The position numbers were made by a program, and so were the translations under genes. Below are positions 8,666-17,417 of a stretch of DNA of 64,000 nucleotides, in pieces; position 1 is the stretch's first letter; each line of letters begins with the position of its first letter. Under the pieces are notes generated by a model, which saw nothing but the letters and a program-made list of their open reading frames with translations, did not search any database and was not told the DNA's origin. The stretch comes from Flavobacterium sp. UGB4466. Lineage in GTDB: Bacteria > Bacteroidota > Bacteroidia > Flavobacteriales > Flavobacteriaceae. The DNA lies in the NCBI RefSeq assembly GCF_903469665.1, contig NZ_CAGKLC010000009.1, forward strand, positions 1 to 64,000. Reading direction: 5' to 3'.

Positions 8666-9064
8666 ATGGTACAAAAAACATCGAACGCCTTTATAGCGGC
8701 ATCATGGGTAGCTCTTGGAGCAGGAACAGTTGGATTTATAGTAGGACTTGCCAGAGCCGAAATGCTCTTAAACGAAAAAGGATATTATTTCACCGTTTTA
8801 ATGTTTGGTCTTTTTGCTGTTGTCTCCTTACAAAAAAGTGTTAGAGACCGACTGGAAAAACTTCCGGTAACTGATATGTATTACGGAATCTGCTGGTTCG
8901 GAACTCTTTTATCTATTGTATTATTAATTGTGGGCCTATGGAACGCTACGATCTTACCAAGTGAAAAAGGTTTTTATGCTTTTGCTTTTTTACTGGCTCT
9001 TTTTGGAGCTATTTCGGTACAAAAAAACACGAGAGACAATATGGCGTACTCTTCAAATGAATAA
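8666..9064 (+). CDS. YiaA/YiaB family inner-membrane protein
   Basis: 132 aa with four predicted membrane helices arranged as two repeats (residues about 8-55 and 70-120), each followed by QKSVRD/QKNTRD, the hallmark of the YiaAB two-helix domain. The ATG at 8666 is chosen because the promoter's -7 box sits inside the longer reading frame. Function of the family is not established. It stands alone between two terminators. Confidence 0.85.
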   Translation: MVQKTSNAFIAASWVALGAGTVGFIVGLARAEMLLNEKGYYFTVLMFGLFAVVSLQKSVRDRLEKLPVTDMYYGICWFGTLLSIVLLIVGLWNATILPSEKGFYAFAFLLALFGAISVQKNTRDNMAYSSNE

Positions 9065-9109
9065 TATTTCAACTAGAATTAATCAAAAACAACTTCCAAA
9101 ATTAACCAC

Positions 9110-9140
9110 AAAAAAAGCTCCATAACTGGAGCTTTTTTTA
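9110..9140 (+). terminator. Rho-independent terminator
   Basis: AGCTCCA-TAAC-TGGAGCT hairpin followed by seven T residues, after the YiaA-like gene. Confidence 0.9.
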
Positions 9141-9314
9141 TGACCGTATTTTGTGGTTTGCACGAACATCATTTCCCGTTGTGCTACTAAAGCAATCACA
9201 ACAGACCAAATAAATCCATTTATCAAACGAAAAATACATCATTACTACCATTTATTACAAATTACAAAAAATTAACCATACATAACTTACTTTAGCGGTT
9301 TAAAATATTTTTGT

Positions 9315-10448
9315 ATGAAAAAAAATCTCCTCTTAGCATTAGTATCAGCCTTTAGCCTTAATGCACAAACCGTCTCAAATTACACGACAGATTTTCTTCA
9401 AACTGCATACGCCGTCCCATTTGGCCTTGTGTTTGATTCAACTGGAAACTTATATATTGCTAATAATGATTATAATAAAAATTTAGGAATTACCAAAATG
9501 ACTCCAAATCTGGTTCAAAGTACTTTTATTTCATTAAAAAAATTTCCTAGGCAAATAGCTCTTGATGCCAACCAAAATTTTTGGGTAATCAGTCGTACTG
9601 AAAATGGGTATAAACTTTTTTCAGGTGAAAACGAAATTACAAAAATAACCCCCGGCGATGTAATAAGTTATCCTACTTCTGCAGACATATGGGGAATTGC
9701 TATCGATGCAAGGGGAAACGTTTTTTATTCAGAAAGGACTGGGAAAATTCAAAAAATAAGTACCACAGGAGAAATTAGCACCTTTTTTTCAGATCCTGCT
9801 ACTCTTAAATCCCCATCAGGATTAGCTTTTGATAAGGCAGGAAATTTATTCGTTATTGATGAAAGTGATGGTAATAATCCCCTCAGAAAAATAAATCCTG
9901 CCGGTGTCATTACAAAAATTCCTGTAACTTTTGAAAAGACATCACAAACAATAGAAAATGGATACCTCTCTTTTGCTTCAAATGGCGACTTATACATTTC
10001 TGGAAAAACAAGTGAAAATAATTTTTCTGCAAAAATTTTTCGTTTACCTGCTGCTGATGTAAGTGGTAAGCTAATACTTTTTTACGATTTTCCTTACGGC
10101 GCCATTAATGGAATAACTATTTACAATGGAAATCTTTATGCAAGTTTATATGTAAAAAACGAAAGTAAAGTAGTAAAAATAGCACCTAAAATTCTGGGAG
10201 TTGAAAACGCAACCAAATCTATTACTAAAGAAATTATAGTCTACCCAAATCCTGCAATCGACTATTTGTCTATTGACAGTAAAAACGAAGTTGTTGAATC
10301 AATCCAATTATTCGACCTTACCGGACACCTACTTAAAAGCTACAAACCTGCTGAAGTCAAAGAGGATAAAATCGCTTTACCGGCTTTAACTTCCGGAAAT
10401 TATATTTTAAAAATTAACAATACTTCTAAAAAGATTCTAATCAATTAA
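9315..10448 (+). CDS. Secreted NHL/SMP-30-like propeller protein with T9SS sorting domain
   Basis: 377 aa: signal peptide ending LNAQ, a beta-propeller body with repeated blades such as FGLVFDSTGNLYIANN, GIAIDARGNVFYSE and GLAFDKAGNLFVID (NHL-type), and a C-terminal type A sorting domain from about residue 305 (YPNPAIDYLSI, IQLFDLTGHLL, LTSGNYILKI). That tail sends proteins through the type IX secretion system to the cell surface or medium. A TATTTTTG box ends 1 nt before the ATG, so the mRNA may be leaderless if that box is used; no -33 TTG is seen. The ligand is unknown. Confidence 0.88.
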   Translation: MKKNLLLALVSAFSLNAQTVSNYTTDFLQTAYAVPFGLVFDSTGNLYIANNDYNKNLGITKMTPNLVQSTFISLKKFPRQIALDANQNFWVISRTENGYKLFSGENEITKITPGDVISYPTSADIWGIAIDARGNVFYSERTGKIQKISTTGEISTFFSDPATLKSPSGLAFDKAGNLFVIDESDGNNPLRKINPAGVITKIPVTFEKTSQTIENGYLSFASNGDLYISGKTSENNFSAKIFRLPAADVSGKLILFYDFPYGAINGITIYNGNLYASLYVKNESKVVKIAPKILGVENATKSITKEIIVYPNPAIDYLSIDSKNEVVESIQLFDLTGHLLKSYKPAEVKEDKIALPALTSGNYILKINNTSKKILIN

Positions 10449-10465
10449 ACAACCTCCATTAAACT

Positions 10466-10497
10466 AAAAAAAGCTCCAGTTATGGAGCTTTTTTTTA
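10466..10497. terminator. Bidirectional terminator between propeller gene and carB
   Basis: AGCTCCA-GTTA-TGGAGCT with A-run before and eight T residues after, between convergent genes. Confidence 0.9.
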
Positions 10498-10510
10498 TCA
10501 GAATTTGAGA

Positions 10511-13366
10511 TTATTTACTCAAGTACATTTTTCTTCTAGAATACAATTCGTAGAACTGATCGTCTTTTAAGTCATCAATAAACAAGATACTCTCTCCTGT
10601 CGATTTCATTTCAGGCCCTAATGCTTTGTTTACATTGTGGAATTTACTGAAGGAGAATACCGGCTGTTTGATCGCATATCCTTTCAACTGTGGATTAAAA
10701 TCAAAATCAGTTACTTTATTGTGCCCTAACATTACTTTGGTAGCGTAGTTCACATAAGGTTCTCCATAAGCTTTAGCAATAAACGGTACTGTTCTGGAAG
10801 CTCTCGGGTTTGCTTCGATAATGTAAACGGTATCGTCTTTTATCGCAAACTGAATGTTGATCAGACCCACTGTTTTTAAAGCTCTGGCAATTTTCTTTGT
10901 GTGATCTTTGATTTGCTGCATTACGAATTCTCCTAAGTTAAAAGGAGGTAAAGTAGCATTACTGTCTCCGGAGTGCACTCCACAAGGTTCGATATGCTCC
11001 ATAATTCCAATAATATAAACGTTTCCGTCTGCATCACAAATCGCATCCGCTTCTGCTTCAATTGCTCCGGCCAAATAGTGGTCTAAAAGCAGTTTATTTC
11101 CGGGAATCGTTTTCAATAAATTGATCACATGCTCCTCTAACTCTTTCTTGTTGATCACGATTTTCATTCCCTGACCTCCTAATACATAAGAAGGACGAAT
11201 TAATAGTGGGAAATCCAGCTGATCTGCCAGTGCAGAAGCCTCATCAGCCGTTTCTGCAATTCCGAATTGCGGGAAAGGAATGTGTAATTCTCTCAACAAA
11301 TCCGAGAATCTTCCTCTGTCTTCGGCTAAATCAAGTGCATCAAAACTAGTTCCGATGATTTTCACACCGTATTTAGATAATTTTTCTGCCAGTTTCAAAG
11401 CAGTTTGCCCACCTAACTGCACGATAACACCTTCCGGTTTCTCATGCTGAATGATATCGTATATATGTTCCCAGAAAACCGGTTCGAAGTATAGTTTATC
11501 CGCTGTATCAAAATCAGTCGAAACCGTTTCAGGATTACAGTTGATCATGATGGTTTCGTAACCACACTCTTTGGCCGCTAAAACTCCGTGTACACAAGAA
11601 TAATCAAACTCAATTCCTTGTCCAATTCTGTTTGGTCCTGAACCTAAAACGATGATTTTCTTTTTCTCTGTTACAACACTTTCGTTATCTACATAACGCT
11701 CACCGTTTGCTTTTTCAATTTCTGCCTCAAAAGTCGAGTAGTAATAAGGTGTTTTTGCTTTAAACTCAGCCGCGCAGGTATCTACCAATTTAAACACACG
11801 GTTGATATTTTTGTCCATACGCAAAGTGTGTACTTCACTTTCCAGACAATTCATCATGTGTGCAATTTGTCTGTCGGCGAAACCTTTTTGTTTGGCTTCA
11901 AGCAAAAGCTCTTTCGGAAGAGTCCCTATTTTATAATTTGAAATTTCTTTCTCTAAAGTATAAAGTTCCTCGTATTGTTTTAGGAACCACATATCGATTT
12001 TTGTGATTTCATGAATACGACTCAACGGAATTCCCATTGCGATGGCATCATAAATTACGAAAACACGATCCCAACTTGCAAAAGTCAGTTTTTCGATAAT
12101 CTGCTCGTAGTTTTTATATCCTTTTCCGTCAGCACCTAAACCGTTTCTCTTAATTTCTAAAGACTGGGTGGCTTTGTGTAATGCTTCCTGGAACGAACGT
12201 CCGATCCCCATTACCTCTCCAACAGATTTCATCTGAAGTCCTAAAGTTCTGTCGGCACCTTCAAATTTATCAAAGTTCCAACGTGGTATTTTTACGATTA
12301 CATAATCTAGAGTTGGCTCAAAAAGAGCCGAAGTTGATTTTGTAATTTGATTTTGTAATTCGTCTAAGTTGTATCCTAAAGCCAGTTTAGAAGCAATTTT
12401 AGCAATCGGGTATCCTGTTGCTTTTGATGCTAAAGCTGATGAACGCGACACACGAGGGTTGATCTCGATCGCTACGATATCTTCTTTTTCATCTGGTGAA
12501 ACTGCAAACTGTACGTTACAGCCTCCTGCAAAATTTCCGATACTACGCATCATCAGGATTGCATAGTCACGTAATTTTTGGAATGTTGTATCCGATAATG
12601 TCATCGCCGGTGCAACTGTAATCGAATCTCCTGTATGAATCCCCATTGGGTCCATATTTTCGATTGAACAGATGATCACAACGTTATCATTTTTATCTCT
12701 TAAAAGCTCTAACTCGTATTCTTTCCATCCCATTAAAGCTTTATCAATTAAAACCTCATGTATTGGAGAAGCTTCAAGACCTCTGGTTAAAAGCTCATCA
12801 AAATCTTCTTTTTTATAAACTACCGCAGCTCCGGTTCCTCCAAGAGTAAAAGAAGGACGAATTACTAACGGAAAACCAAACTCCTGTGCAATTTCTTTAC
12901 CTTCTAAATAAGAAGTCGCCGTTTTTGCAGGTGCAGTTGGTACATTTATTCTTTCTAAAAGCTGTTTGAACTGCTCTCTGTCTTCTGTAATATTAATGGC
13001 ATTGACATCAACTCCAATTAATCTCACTCCGAAATCCTGCCAAATTCCTTTTTCTTCAGCTTCCAAACACAAATTTAATGCGGTCTGTCCTCCCATTGTA
13101 GGTAAAACGGCATCAATTTGTGGATGTTCTTTCAGAATTTCAATAATCGATTTTGTCGTTAATGGTTTCAAGTAAATATGATCGGCCATACTTGGATCGG
13201 TCATAATTGTTGCTGGATTCGAATTTATCAAGATAACTTCAATCCCTTCTTCACGAATAGAACGTGCAGATTGAGAACCTGCATAGTCAAATTCGCAAGC
13301 TTGACCAATAACAATAGGTCCTGACCCTATTATTAAAACTGATTTTATTGATGTGTCTTTAGGCAT
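10511..13366 (-). CDS. carB: Carbamoyl-phosphate synthase large subunit, short form
   Basis: Makes carbamoyl phosphate from bicarbonate, ATP and ammonia delivered by CarA, for pyrimidines and arginine. Two homologous ATP-grasp halves are visible: N-terminal SVLIIGSGPIVIGQACEFDY with GGTGAAVV, and a second from about residue 568 (IIVLGSGPNRIGQGIEFDY) with PSYVLGGQG. At 951 aa it is about 120 residues shorter than E. coli CarB and ends right after GPEMKSTGESILFIDD plus a short tail, so the MGS-like allosteric domain is missing. carA is not adjacent; rpmH lies upstream on the same strand behind a terminator. Confidence 0.96.
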   Translation of the reverse strand: MPKDTSIKSVLIIGSGPIVIGQACEFDYAGSQSARSIREEGIEVILINSNPATIMTDPSMADHIYLKPLTTKSIIEILKEHPQIDAVLPTMGGQTALNLCLEAEEKGIWQDFGVRLIGVDVNAINITEDREQFKQLLERINVPTAPAKTATSYLEGKEIAQEFGFPLVIRPSFTLGGTGAAVVYKKEDFDELLTRGLEASPIHEVLIDKALMGWKEYELELLRDKNDNVVIICSIENMDPMGIHTGDSITVAPAMTLSDTTFQKLRDYAILMMRSIGNFAGGCNVQFAVSPDEKEDIVAIEINPRVSRSSALASKATGYPIAKIASKLALGYNLDELQNQITKSTSALFEPTLDYVIVKIPRWNFDKFEGADRTLGLQMKSVGEVMGIGRSFQEALHKATQSLEIKRNGLGADGKGYKNYEQIIEKLTFASWDRVFVIYDAIAMGIPLSRIHEITKIDMWFLKQYEELYTLEKEISNYKIGTLPKELLLEAKQKGFADRQIAHMMNCLESEVHTLRMDKNINRVFKLVDTCAAEFKAKTPYYYSTFEAEIEKANGERYVDNESVVTEKKKIIVLGSGPNRIGQGIEFDYSCVHGVLAAKECGYETIMINCNPETVSTDFDTADKLYFEPVFWEHIYDIIQHEKPEGVIVQLGGQTALKLAEKLSKYGVKIIGTSFDALDLAEDRGRFSDLLRELHIPFPQFGIAETADEASALADQLDFPLLIRPSYVLGGQGMKIVINKKELEEHVINLLKTIPGNKLLLDHYLAGAIEAEADAICDADGNVYIIGIMEHIEPCGVHSGDSNATLPPFNLGEFVMQQIKDHTKKIARALKTVGLINIQFAIKDDTVYIIEANPRASRTVPFIAKAYGEPYVNYATKVMLGHNKVTDFDFNPQLKGYAIKQPVFSFSKFHNVNKALGPEMKSTGESILFIDDLKDDQFYELYSRRKMYLSK

Positions 13367-13466
13367 TTTATTTGTATTGTGTAGTTATTATAAAAGTACT
13401 TCAAAAAACATTCGTAGTGTATTCTAAACTAGAACGTTGCAGATTTTTTTACCGACAAGGTATAAA

Positions 13467-13497
13467 AAAAGGCGATACTAAAAAAGTAACGCCTTAT
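13467..13497 (-). terminator. Terminator of rpmH
   Basis: Read on the minus strand: AAGGCGTTAC, loop, GTATCGCCTT, then a run of T. It lies directly after the rpmH stop codon. Confidence 0.8.
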
Positions 13498-13514
13498 TTA
13501 TGTTTATAGAAACA

Positions 13515-13676
13515 TTATTTCTTGTGTCTAGGTTCGCTAGAAACAGTTAATTTATGTCTTCCTTTAGCTCTTCTACGCGCCAGAACTTTTCTTCCATTCG
13601 CTGAAGCCATTCTGTCCATAAATCCGTGCTTATTTCTTCTTTTTCTTTTCGATGGTTGAAATGTTCTTTTGCTCAT
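13515..13676 (-). CDS. rpmH: 50S ribosomal protein L34
   Basis: 53-aa basic ribosomal protein found by direct translation of the minus strand. It begins [19 protein letters not shown], continues [20 protein letters not shown] and ends in a short RHKL..HKK tail. This is the standard L34 sequence (RTFQPS, RRxRxHGFxxRM, GRxVLxxRRAKGR). It has its own promoter at 13749-13778 and its own terminator. dnaA and rnpA, often next to rpmH in other phyla, are not here. Confidence 0.97.
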
Positions 13677-13748
13677 TGTTTTGTATCTTTAAAATGGTAT
13701 CTAATATCTCTTTTCTGTTTTTGAATATCATTATTCCAAAACCGAGTG

Positions 13749-13778
13749 CAAATATACAAAGACTTTTTTTTCTGGCAA
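13749..13778 (-). promoter_or_regulatory. Promoter of rpmH
   Basis: Minus-strand TATATTTG at 13756-13749 with TTG at 13778-13776, spacer exactly 19 nt. This is a textbook Bacteroidota promoter. Confidence 0.8.
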
Positions 13779-13842
13779 GTAGTTTTATAAAAATATTTTT
13801 AATTCCTTTTGCTATCTTTGCAATCACAAATTTACAATCATT

Positions 13843-14358
13843 ATGTTTCACAAAAATATTAAACTTATTTTAGCCGGACTTCTTGTAGTCGCTGGTATTT
13901 GGCAATTTACAGAGAGCAATATCGGGAATGGTATTTTCCTTATATTATTAACTGCAATTCCTATTTTTCTTTACTTCAAAAACGAATTTATCCTTTTAGC
14001 CTTCCTTAAATTAAGAAAACAAGACTTTGAAGGGGCTAAAAAATGGCTTGCCTATATCAAAAACCCTGAAGCTGCCTTAGTAAGAAAACAACAAGGATAC
14101 TTCAATTACCTGCACGGTATCATGTTATCTCAAACCAATATCAATCTGGCTGAGAAACATTTCAAAAAAGCAATCGAACTTGGATTATCAATGGATATGG
14201 ATCTTGCGGTTGCAAAATTAAACCTTGCCGGAGTAGCAATGTCACGCAGAAGAAAGCTTGAAGCAACTAATTTATTAAACGAAGCTAAAAAATTAGACAA
14301 ACAGGGAATGCTAAAAGAGCAAATCTCCATGATGAAAGAGCAAATGAAGAAAATCTAA
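13843..14358 (+). CDS. TPR-containing small membrane protein
   Basis: 171 aa with two N-terminal membrane helices (about 6-25 and 30-48) and a cytosolic part with tetratricopeptide-like helices at about 85-160 (FNYLHGIMLSQTNINLAEKHFKKAIELG). A TATCTTTG box at 13813-13820 lies just upstream. TPRs mediate protein contacts; the partner is unknown. It is divergent from rpmH and ends at a terminator. Confidence 0.75.
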   Translation: MFHKNIKLILAGLLVVAGIWQFTESNIGNGIFLILLTAIPIFLYFKNEFILLAFLKLRKQDFEGAKKWLAYIKNPEAALVRKQQGYFNYLHGIMLSQTNINLAEKHFKKAIELGLSMDMDLAVAKLNLAGVAMSRRRKLEATNLLNEAKKLDKQGMLKEQISMMKEQMKKI

Positions 14359-14378
14359 TTTTTCAATTCCAATATTTT

Positions 14379-14412
14379 AAATCCCAAATTCCACAAGAGT
14401 TTGGGATTTTTT
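14379..14412 (+). terminator. Terminator of the TPR gene
   Basis: AAATCCCAAA, 11-nt loop, TTTGGGATTT then T-rich sequence. Confidence 0.8.
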
Positions 14413-14474
14413 ATTTAGATCTTCTTTCTAATATAAAGATTAATGTTGAATTTGTCATTTCGACCAATATTGCC

Positions 14475-14566
14475 ATCCCGAGGAATGAGGGATCACACAA
14501 TTAACTCGACAAAGATTCACGATTCAGCTTACAAAATTTCTGGTGCCATCCCTCATTCCTCGGGAT
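14475..14566. repeat. Perfect 19-bp inverted repeat
   Basis: ATCCCGAGGAATGAGGGAT at 14475-14493 and its exact reverse complement at 14548-14566, with 54 nt between. Each arm also has self-complementary ends (ATCCC...GGGAT). Confidence 0.9.
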
Positions 14567-14580
14567 AACAAGATTACGGC

Positions 14581-14703
14581 TAAAAACTTTAAAACCTGAA
14601 ACTTGAAACTTGAAACCTGAAACCTGAAACTTAAAACTTAAAACCTGAAACCTGAAACCTGAAACCTGAAACCTAAAGCCTGAAACCTGAAACTTGAAAC
14701 TTG
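14581..14703. repeat. Heptanucleotide tandem array (AAACCTG/AAACTTG)
   Basis: About 16-17 copies of a 7-bp unit, mostly GAAACCT with GAAACTT and AAAACTT variants, in near-perfect register. It ends at the stop codon of the alpha/beta hydrolase gene. Confidence 0.9.
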
Positions 14704-14708
14704 GAATT

Positions 14709-15368
14709 TTAATTTTCCAAAATGATCGAAGGCAGATTCTCGTTGAGCCATTTGTATTTATTAAGAATCATAATATGTGTTCCTCCTTTGACTACAATGC
14801 AGCTATTAATATACTTTATAGGAAAAACATCATCCTGATCTCCGTGAATATGAATCACTTTAGGATCGATTTCACTTCTGTTCCATAAAATAATCGATTC
14901 GACCGCCCATTGCAAATAATTGAGATCTCGTACCGCGAGAAACTTTTCATACAACTTAATACGTTTGTTTACTTTTTCTCCAAAAGAATATTTCGCCAGA
15001 TTTTCGATATTCAAAATTAATTTCATCGGAATGAGCTTATAGGCTTTTGTTGTTTTTCCGATTTTCATTCGTCTTGGAAATTCTTTATTACTTCTTACAC
15101 TCGAAATAACAATTACTTTTCGGGCATTAATATGTTTTGCTATTTCCTGAACCAGAACACCTCCGAAAGAAACCCCTACCAGGACCGGATTCTCATGTTT
15201 AATGTTTTTAGAAATTCGAAGAGCATAATCTGACAAAGATTCTTTCGGCTGCGGAATCTCCCATTCCAGCAAACACATTTCAAAAACAGACTCGTCTAAA
15301 CTGATTCTCTCAAAAATAGCGGGACTAGCCGCAAGACCGGGCATAAAGTATACAGGAATTTTACTCAT
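14709..15368 (-). CDS. Alpha/beta hydrolase
   Basis: 219-aa cytosolic hydrolase. The catalytic triad is visible: nucleophile Ser67 in GVSFGG, Asp177 or Asp180 in HGDQDDVFP, and His198 in GGTH. An N-terminal YFMPGLAASP supplies the oxyanion loop. No signal peptide. The lid region (about 100-160) is short. Substrate unknown; it is a single gene convergent with the TPR gene. Confidence 0.85.
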   Translation of the reverse strand: MSKIPVYFMPGLAASPAIFERISLDESVFEMCLLEWEIPQPKESLSDYALRISKNIKHENPVLVGVSFGGVLVQEIAKHINARKVIVISSVRSNKEFPRRMKIGKTTKAYKLIPMKLILNIENLAKYSFGEKVNKRIKLYEKFLAVRDLNYLQWAVESIILWNRSEIDPKVIHIHGDQDDVFPIKYINSCIVVKGGTHIMILNKYKWLNENLPSIILEN

Positions 15369-15658
15369 TTGACTGCAAGAGAATTTAAGGTTACCGCTTT
15401 TTTTAAGCTAAAATTACTTTTTTTAGCGATATCCAATGCAAATCTTACCCCATAAATTACTCCACAAACCAAACAAAAGCAGTAAACATGCACAATTCAG
15501 AGCTATTTCAGGGGAATAAAAAATAATTTTATATTGAAAATCAATTGATTAACTTTGCAATCCCGTTAACTTATATTGAAACATTTTTTCCAGAATGTTC
15601 TTTATAAAATTACCAAATGTTCTTTTCTATTATTTTTTTTAATTCAATCCCCCAAAAC

Positions 15659-15970
15659 ATGACAAATATGGAACACATTGAAACTATGGAAATCAAAGAC
15701 AATACTTTTGCAAGACAATTTGAAACCATAGTCCCTGAAGGCTTACTTTCTGTGGAGTATTCTTTTCAGGAAAAGAAAATTTTCTTAACCAAAATCAACT
15801 CCCCTGAAGGCTTTGATAATCAAGCCACAATTGACACTTTATTAAAAGGCATCATGGAAGTGGTTAGCGAAAAGAAATTCCGAATAATGCCTATCCATCC
15901 AAAAATTGTATTGTTTATTAAAAAGAATCCGGAATACAAAGAGTTACTTCCTCCGGGAATCCGTATTTAG
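15659..15970 (+). CDS. Small GNAT-like acetyltransferase (YjdJ-type)
   Basis: 103 aa from the ATG at 15659 (the frame extends to 15617 through a T-rich hydrophobic stretch unlike the family). It fits the short Acetyltransf_CG type: EYSFQEKKIFLTKINSP early, then VSEKKFRIMPIHPKIVLFIK and a C-terminal NPEYKELLPPG. The Gly-rich acetyl-CoA loop (normally RGxGxG) is replaced by NQATID, so catalytic activity is uncertain. A TAACTTTG box lies at 15550-15557. Its stop overlaps the stop of the convergent transporter gene. Confidence 0.72.
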   Translation: MTNMEHIETMEIKDNTFARQFETIVPEGLLSVEYSFQEKKIFLTKINSPEGFDNQATIDTLLKGIMEVVSEKKFRIMPIHPKIVLFIKKNPEYKELLPPGIRI

Positions 15971-17397
15971 AAATCCCCAATTAACCGGAGCCATAACCCT
16001 CCTATTACCATATAAATAAAGAGCATAACCAAACCGGTTATCAAACCTTTGACCCACCAGCTTTTCAGGTCGACATAACCGCTTCCGAAGAAAACTGGTG
16101 CCGGCCCATGTCCGTAATGGGTTAAAGTTCCGTATAGAGACCCCACAAACCCCAACATAAAAGCCAACAGCAAGCCCGGAATTCCAAGTGAAATTCCAAC
16201 ACCCAATAACGCAGCATACATGGCAGCCACGTGAGCTGTTGCACTTGCAAAAAGGTAATGACTAAAAAAGTATACCAATACAATAATAGGAAATGCCATT
16301 TGCCAGCTTAAACCTCCTATTTCAGCTTTTACCACATCGCTAAACCAGCCAATAAATCCAAGTTCATTGAGAGAACTTGCCATCATCACCAAAACCGAGA
16401 ACCACACTATAGTGTCCCAGGCTCCTTTTTCGGCTTTTACATCATCCCAGGTTAATACCGAAGTCAGCAATAAAATAACCAAGCCGATAAAAGCAGTAGT
16501 TGTCGCGTCAATAGAAAACAGATCACCAGTCATCCAAAGAAACAACAGAATAAAAAAGGTTAACAGCATCATCCATTCGTTTCGCGTGATCGCTCCCATT
16601 TCCTTTAGTTTCTGAGCTGCAATTTGCGGAGCATCACCTGTTTTTTTCAATTCCGGCGGGTATATCTTGTACAACACCAAAGGAATTACAAAAAAAGCGA
16701 CCAGACCCGGAACTATCGCTGCTGTTGCCCACGAAATCCAGCTAATTTTAATCCCAAGATTCAACGCAAACTTCTGACACATTGGGTTACTTGCCGTTCC
16801 TGTTAAAAACATTGATGATGCGATCAGATTTGCATTGTAACTGCTAAGGGTAAGATACGATCCTAATTTTCGATGTGTTTCAGGCTGATCCGGCATCGAA
16901 CCAAAACTCATTGACATTGATTTCATAATAGGGTAAATAATGCCCCCTCCTCTTGCCGTATTACTGGGCACTGCCGGAGCCAAAACTAAATCGGCAAGTC
17001 CAAGGCCATAAGCCAGTCCAAGTGAACTTTTTCCAAATATCCTGATAAACAAAAAAGCTATTCTGTTCCCCAAACCTGTTTTGATAAATCCTCTCGCAAT
17101 AAAAAACGAAATTCCGATAAGCCAAATTACCTTATCACCAAAGCCTTTCAAAGCCAAAGTGATCGATTTTCCCGCATCTCCGGGAGCCAGCACCTGTGTA
17201 AAAGCGGTTAATGCAATCGCAATCATACACATAGTACCCATAGGGGCTGCTTTTAAAATGATTCCAAGAATAGTAGCCACAAAAATGGCAAACAAATGCC
17301 AGGCTTCTGCAACAACACCATCCGGTGCCGGAATAAACCAAATTGCAATTCCAACGGCAAGTGTAATCAGGGTTTGAGGTATTTGTACTTCTTTCAT
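15967..17397 (-). CDS. DASS family sodium-coupled anion (dicarboxylate) transporter
   Basis: 476-aa inner-membrane protein with about 12 helices. Family motifs are present: PAVPSNTARGGGIIYPI in the first half and FLTGTASNPM soon after, the substrate- and sodium-binding loops of SLC13/CitT-type carriers. Likely substrates are C4-dicarboxylates, 2-oxoglutarate or citrate; sequence alone does not decide. The porin gene lies 20 nt upstream on the same strand, giving an outer- plus inner-membrane uptake pair. Stop codons of this gene and the convergent acetyltransferase overlap. Confidence 0.9.
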   Translation of the reverse strand: MKEVQIPQTLITLAVGIAIWFIPAPDGVVAEAWHLFAIFVATILGIILKAAPMGTMCMIAIALTAFTQVLAPGDAGKSITLALKGFGDKVIWLIGISFFIARGFIKTGLGNRIAFLFIRIFGKSSLGLAYGLGLADLVLAPAVPSNTARGGGIIYPIMKSMSMSFGSMPDQPETHRKLGSYLTLSSYNANLIASSMFLTGTASNPMCQKFALNLGIKISWISWATAAIVPGLVAFFVIPLVLYKIYPPELKKTGDAPQIAAQKLKEMGAITRNEWMMLLTFFILLFLWMTGDLFSIDATTTAFIGLVILLLTSVLTWDDVKAEKGAWDTIVWFSVLVMMASSLNELGFIGWFSDVVKAEIGGLSWQMAFPIIVLVYFFSHYLFASATAHVAAMYAALLGVGISLGIPGLLLAFMLGFVGSLYGTLTHYGHGPAPVFFGSGYVDLKSWWVKGLITGLVMLFIYMVIGGLWLRLIGDF

Positions 17398-17417
17398 AAA
17401 AAGGAAATTAAATTGTG

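Larger units (their letters stand above)
14359..14708. other. Repeat-rich intergenic stretch between convergent genes
   Basis: 350 bp without a gene. It holds a terminator (14379-14412), a perfect 19-bp inverted repeat (14475-14493 / 14548-14566), and a long array of 7-bp units from about 14581 to 14703. Confidence 0.85.

Noticed and set aside
13652-13873. Open frame on the plus strand across rpmH
   Set aside because: It is antisense to rpmH and its promoter, and has no family match.
14581-14703. CRISPR array
   Set aside because: Units are 7 bp with no spacers and no cas genes nearby.
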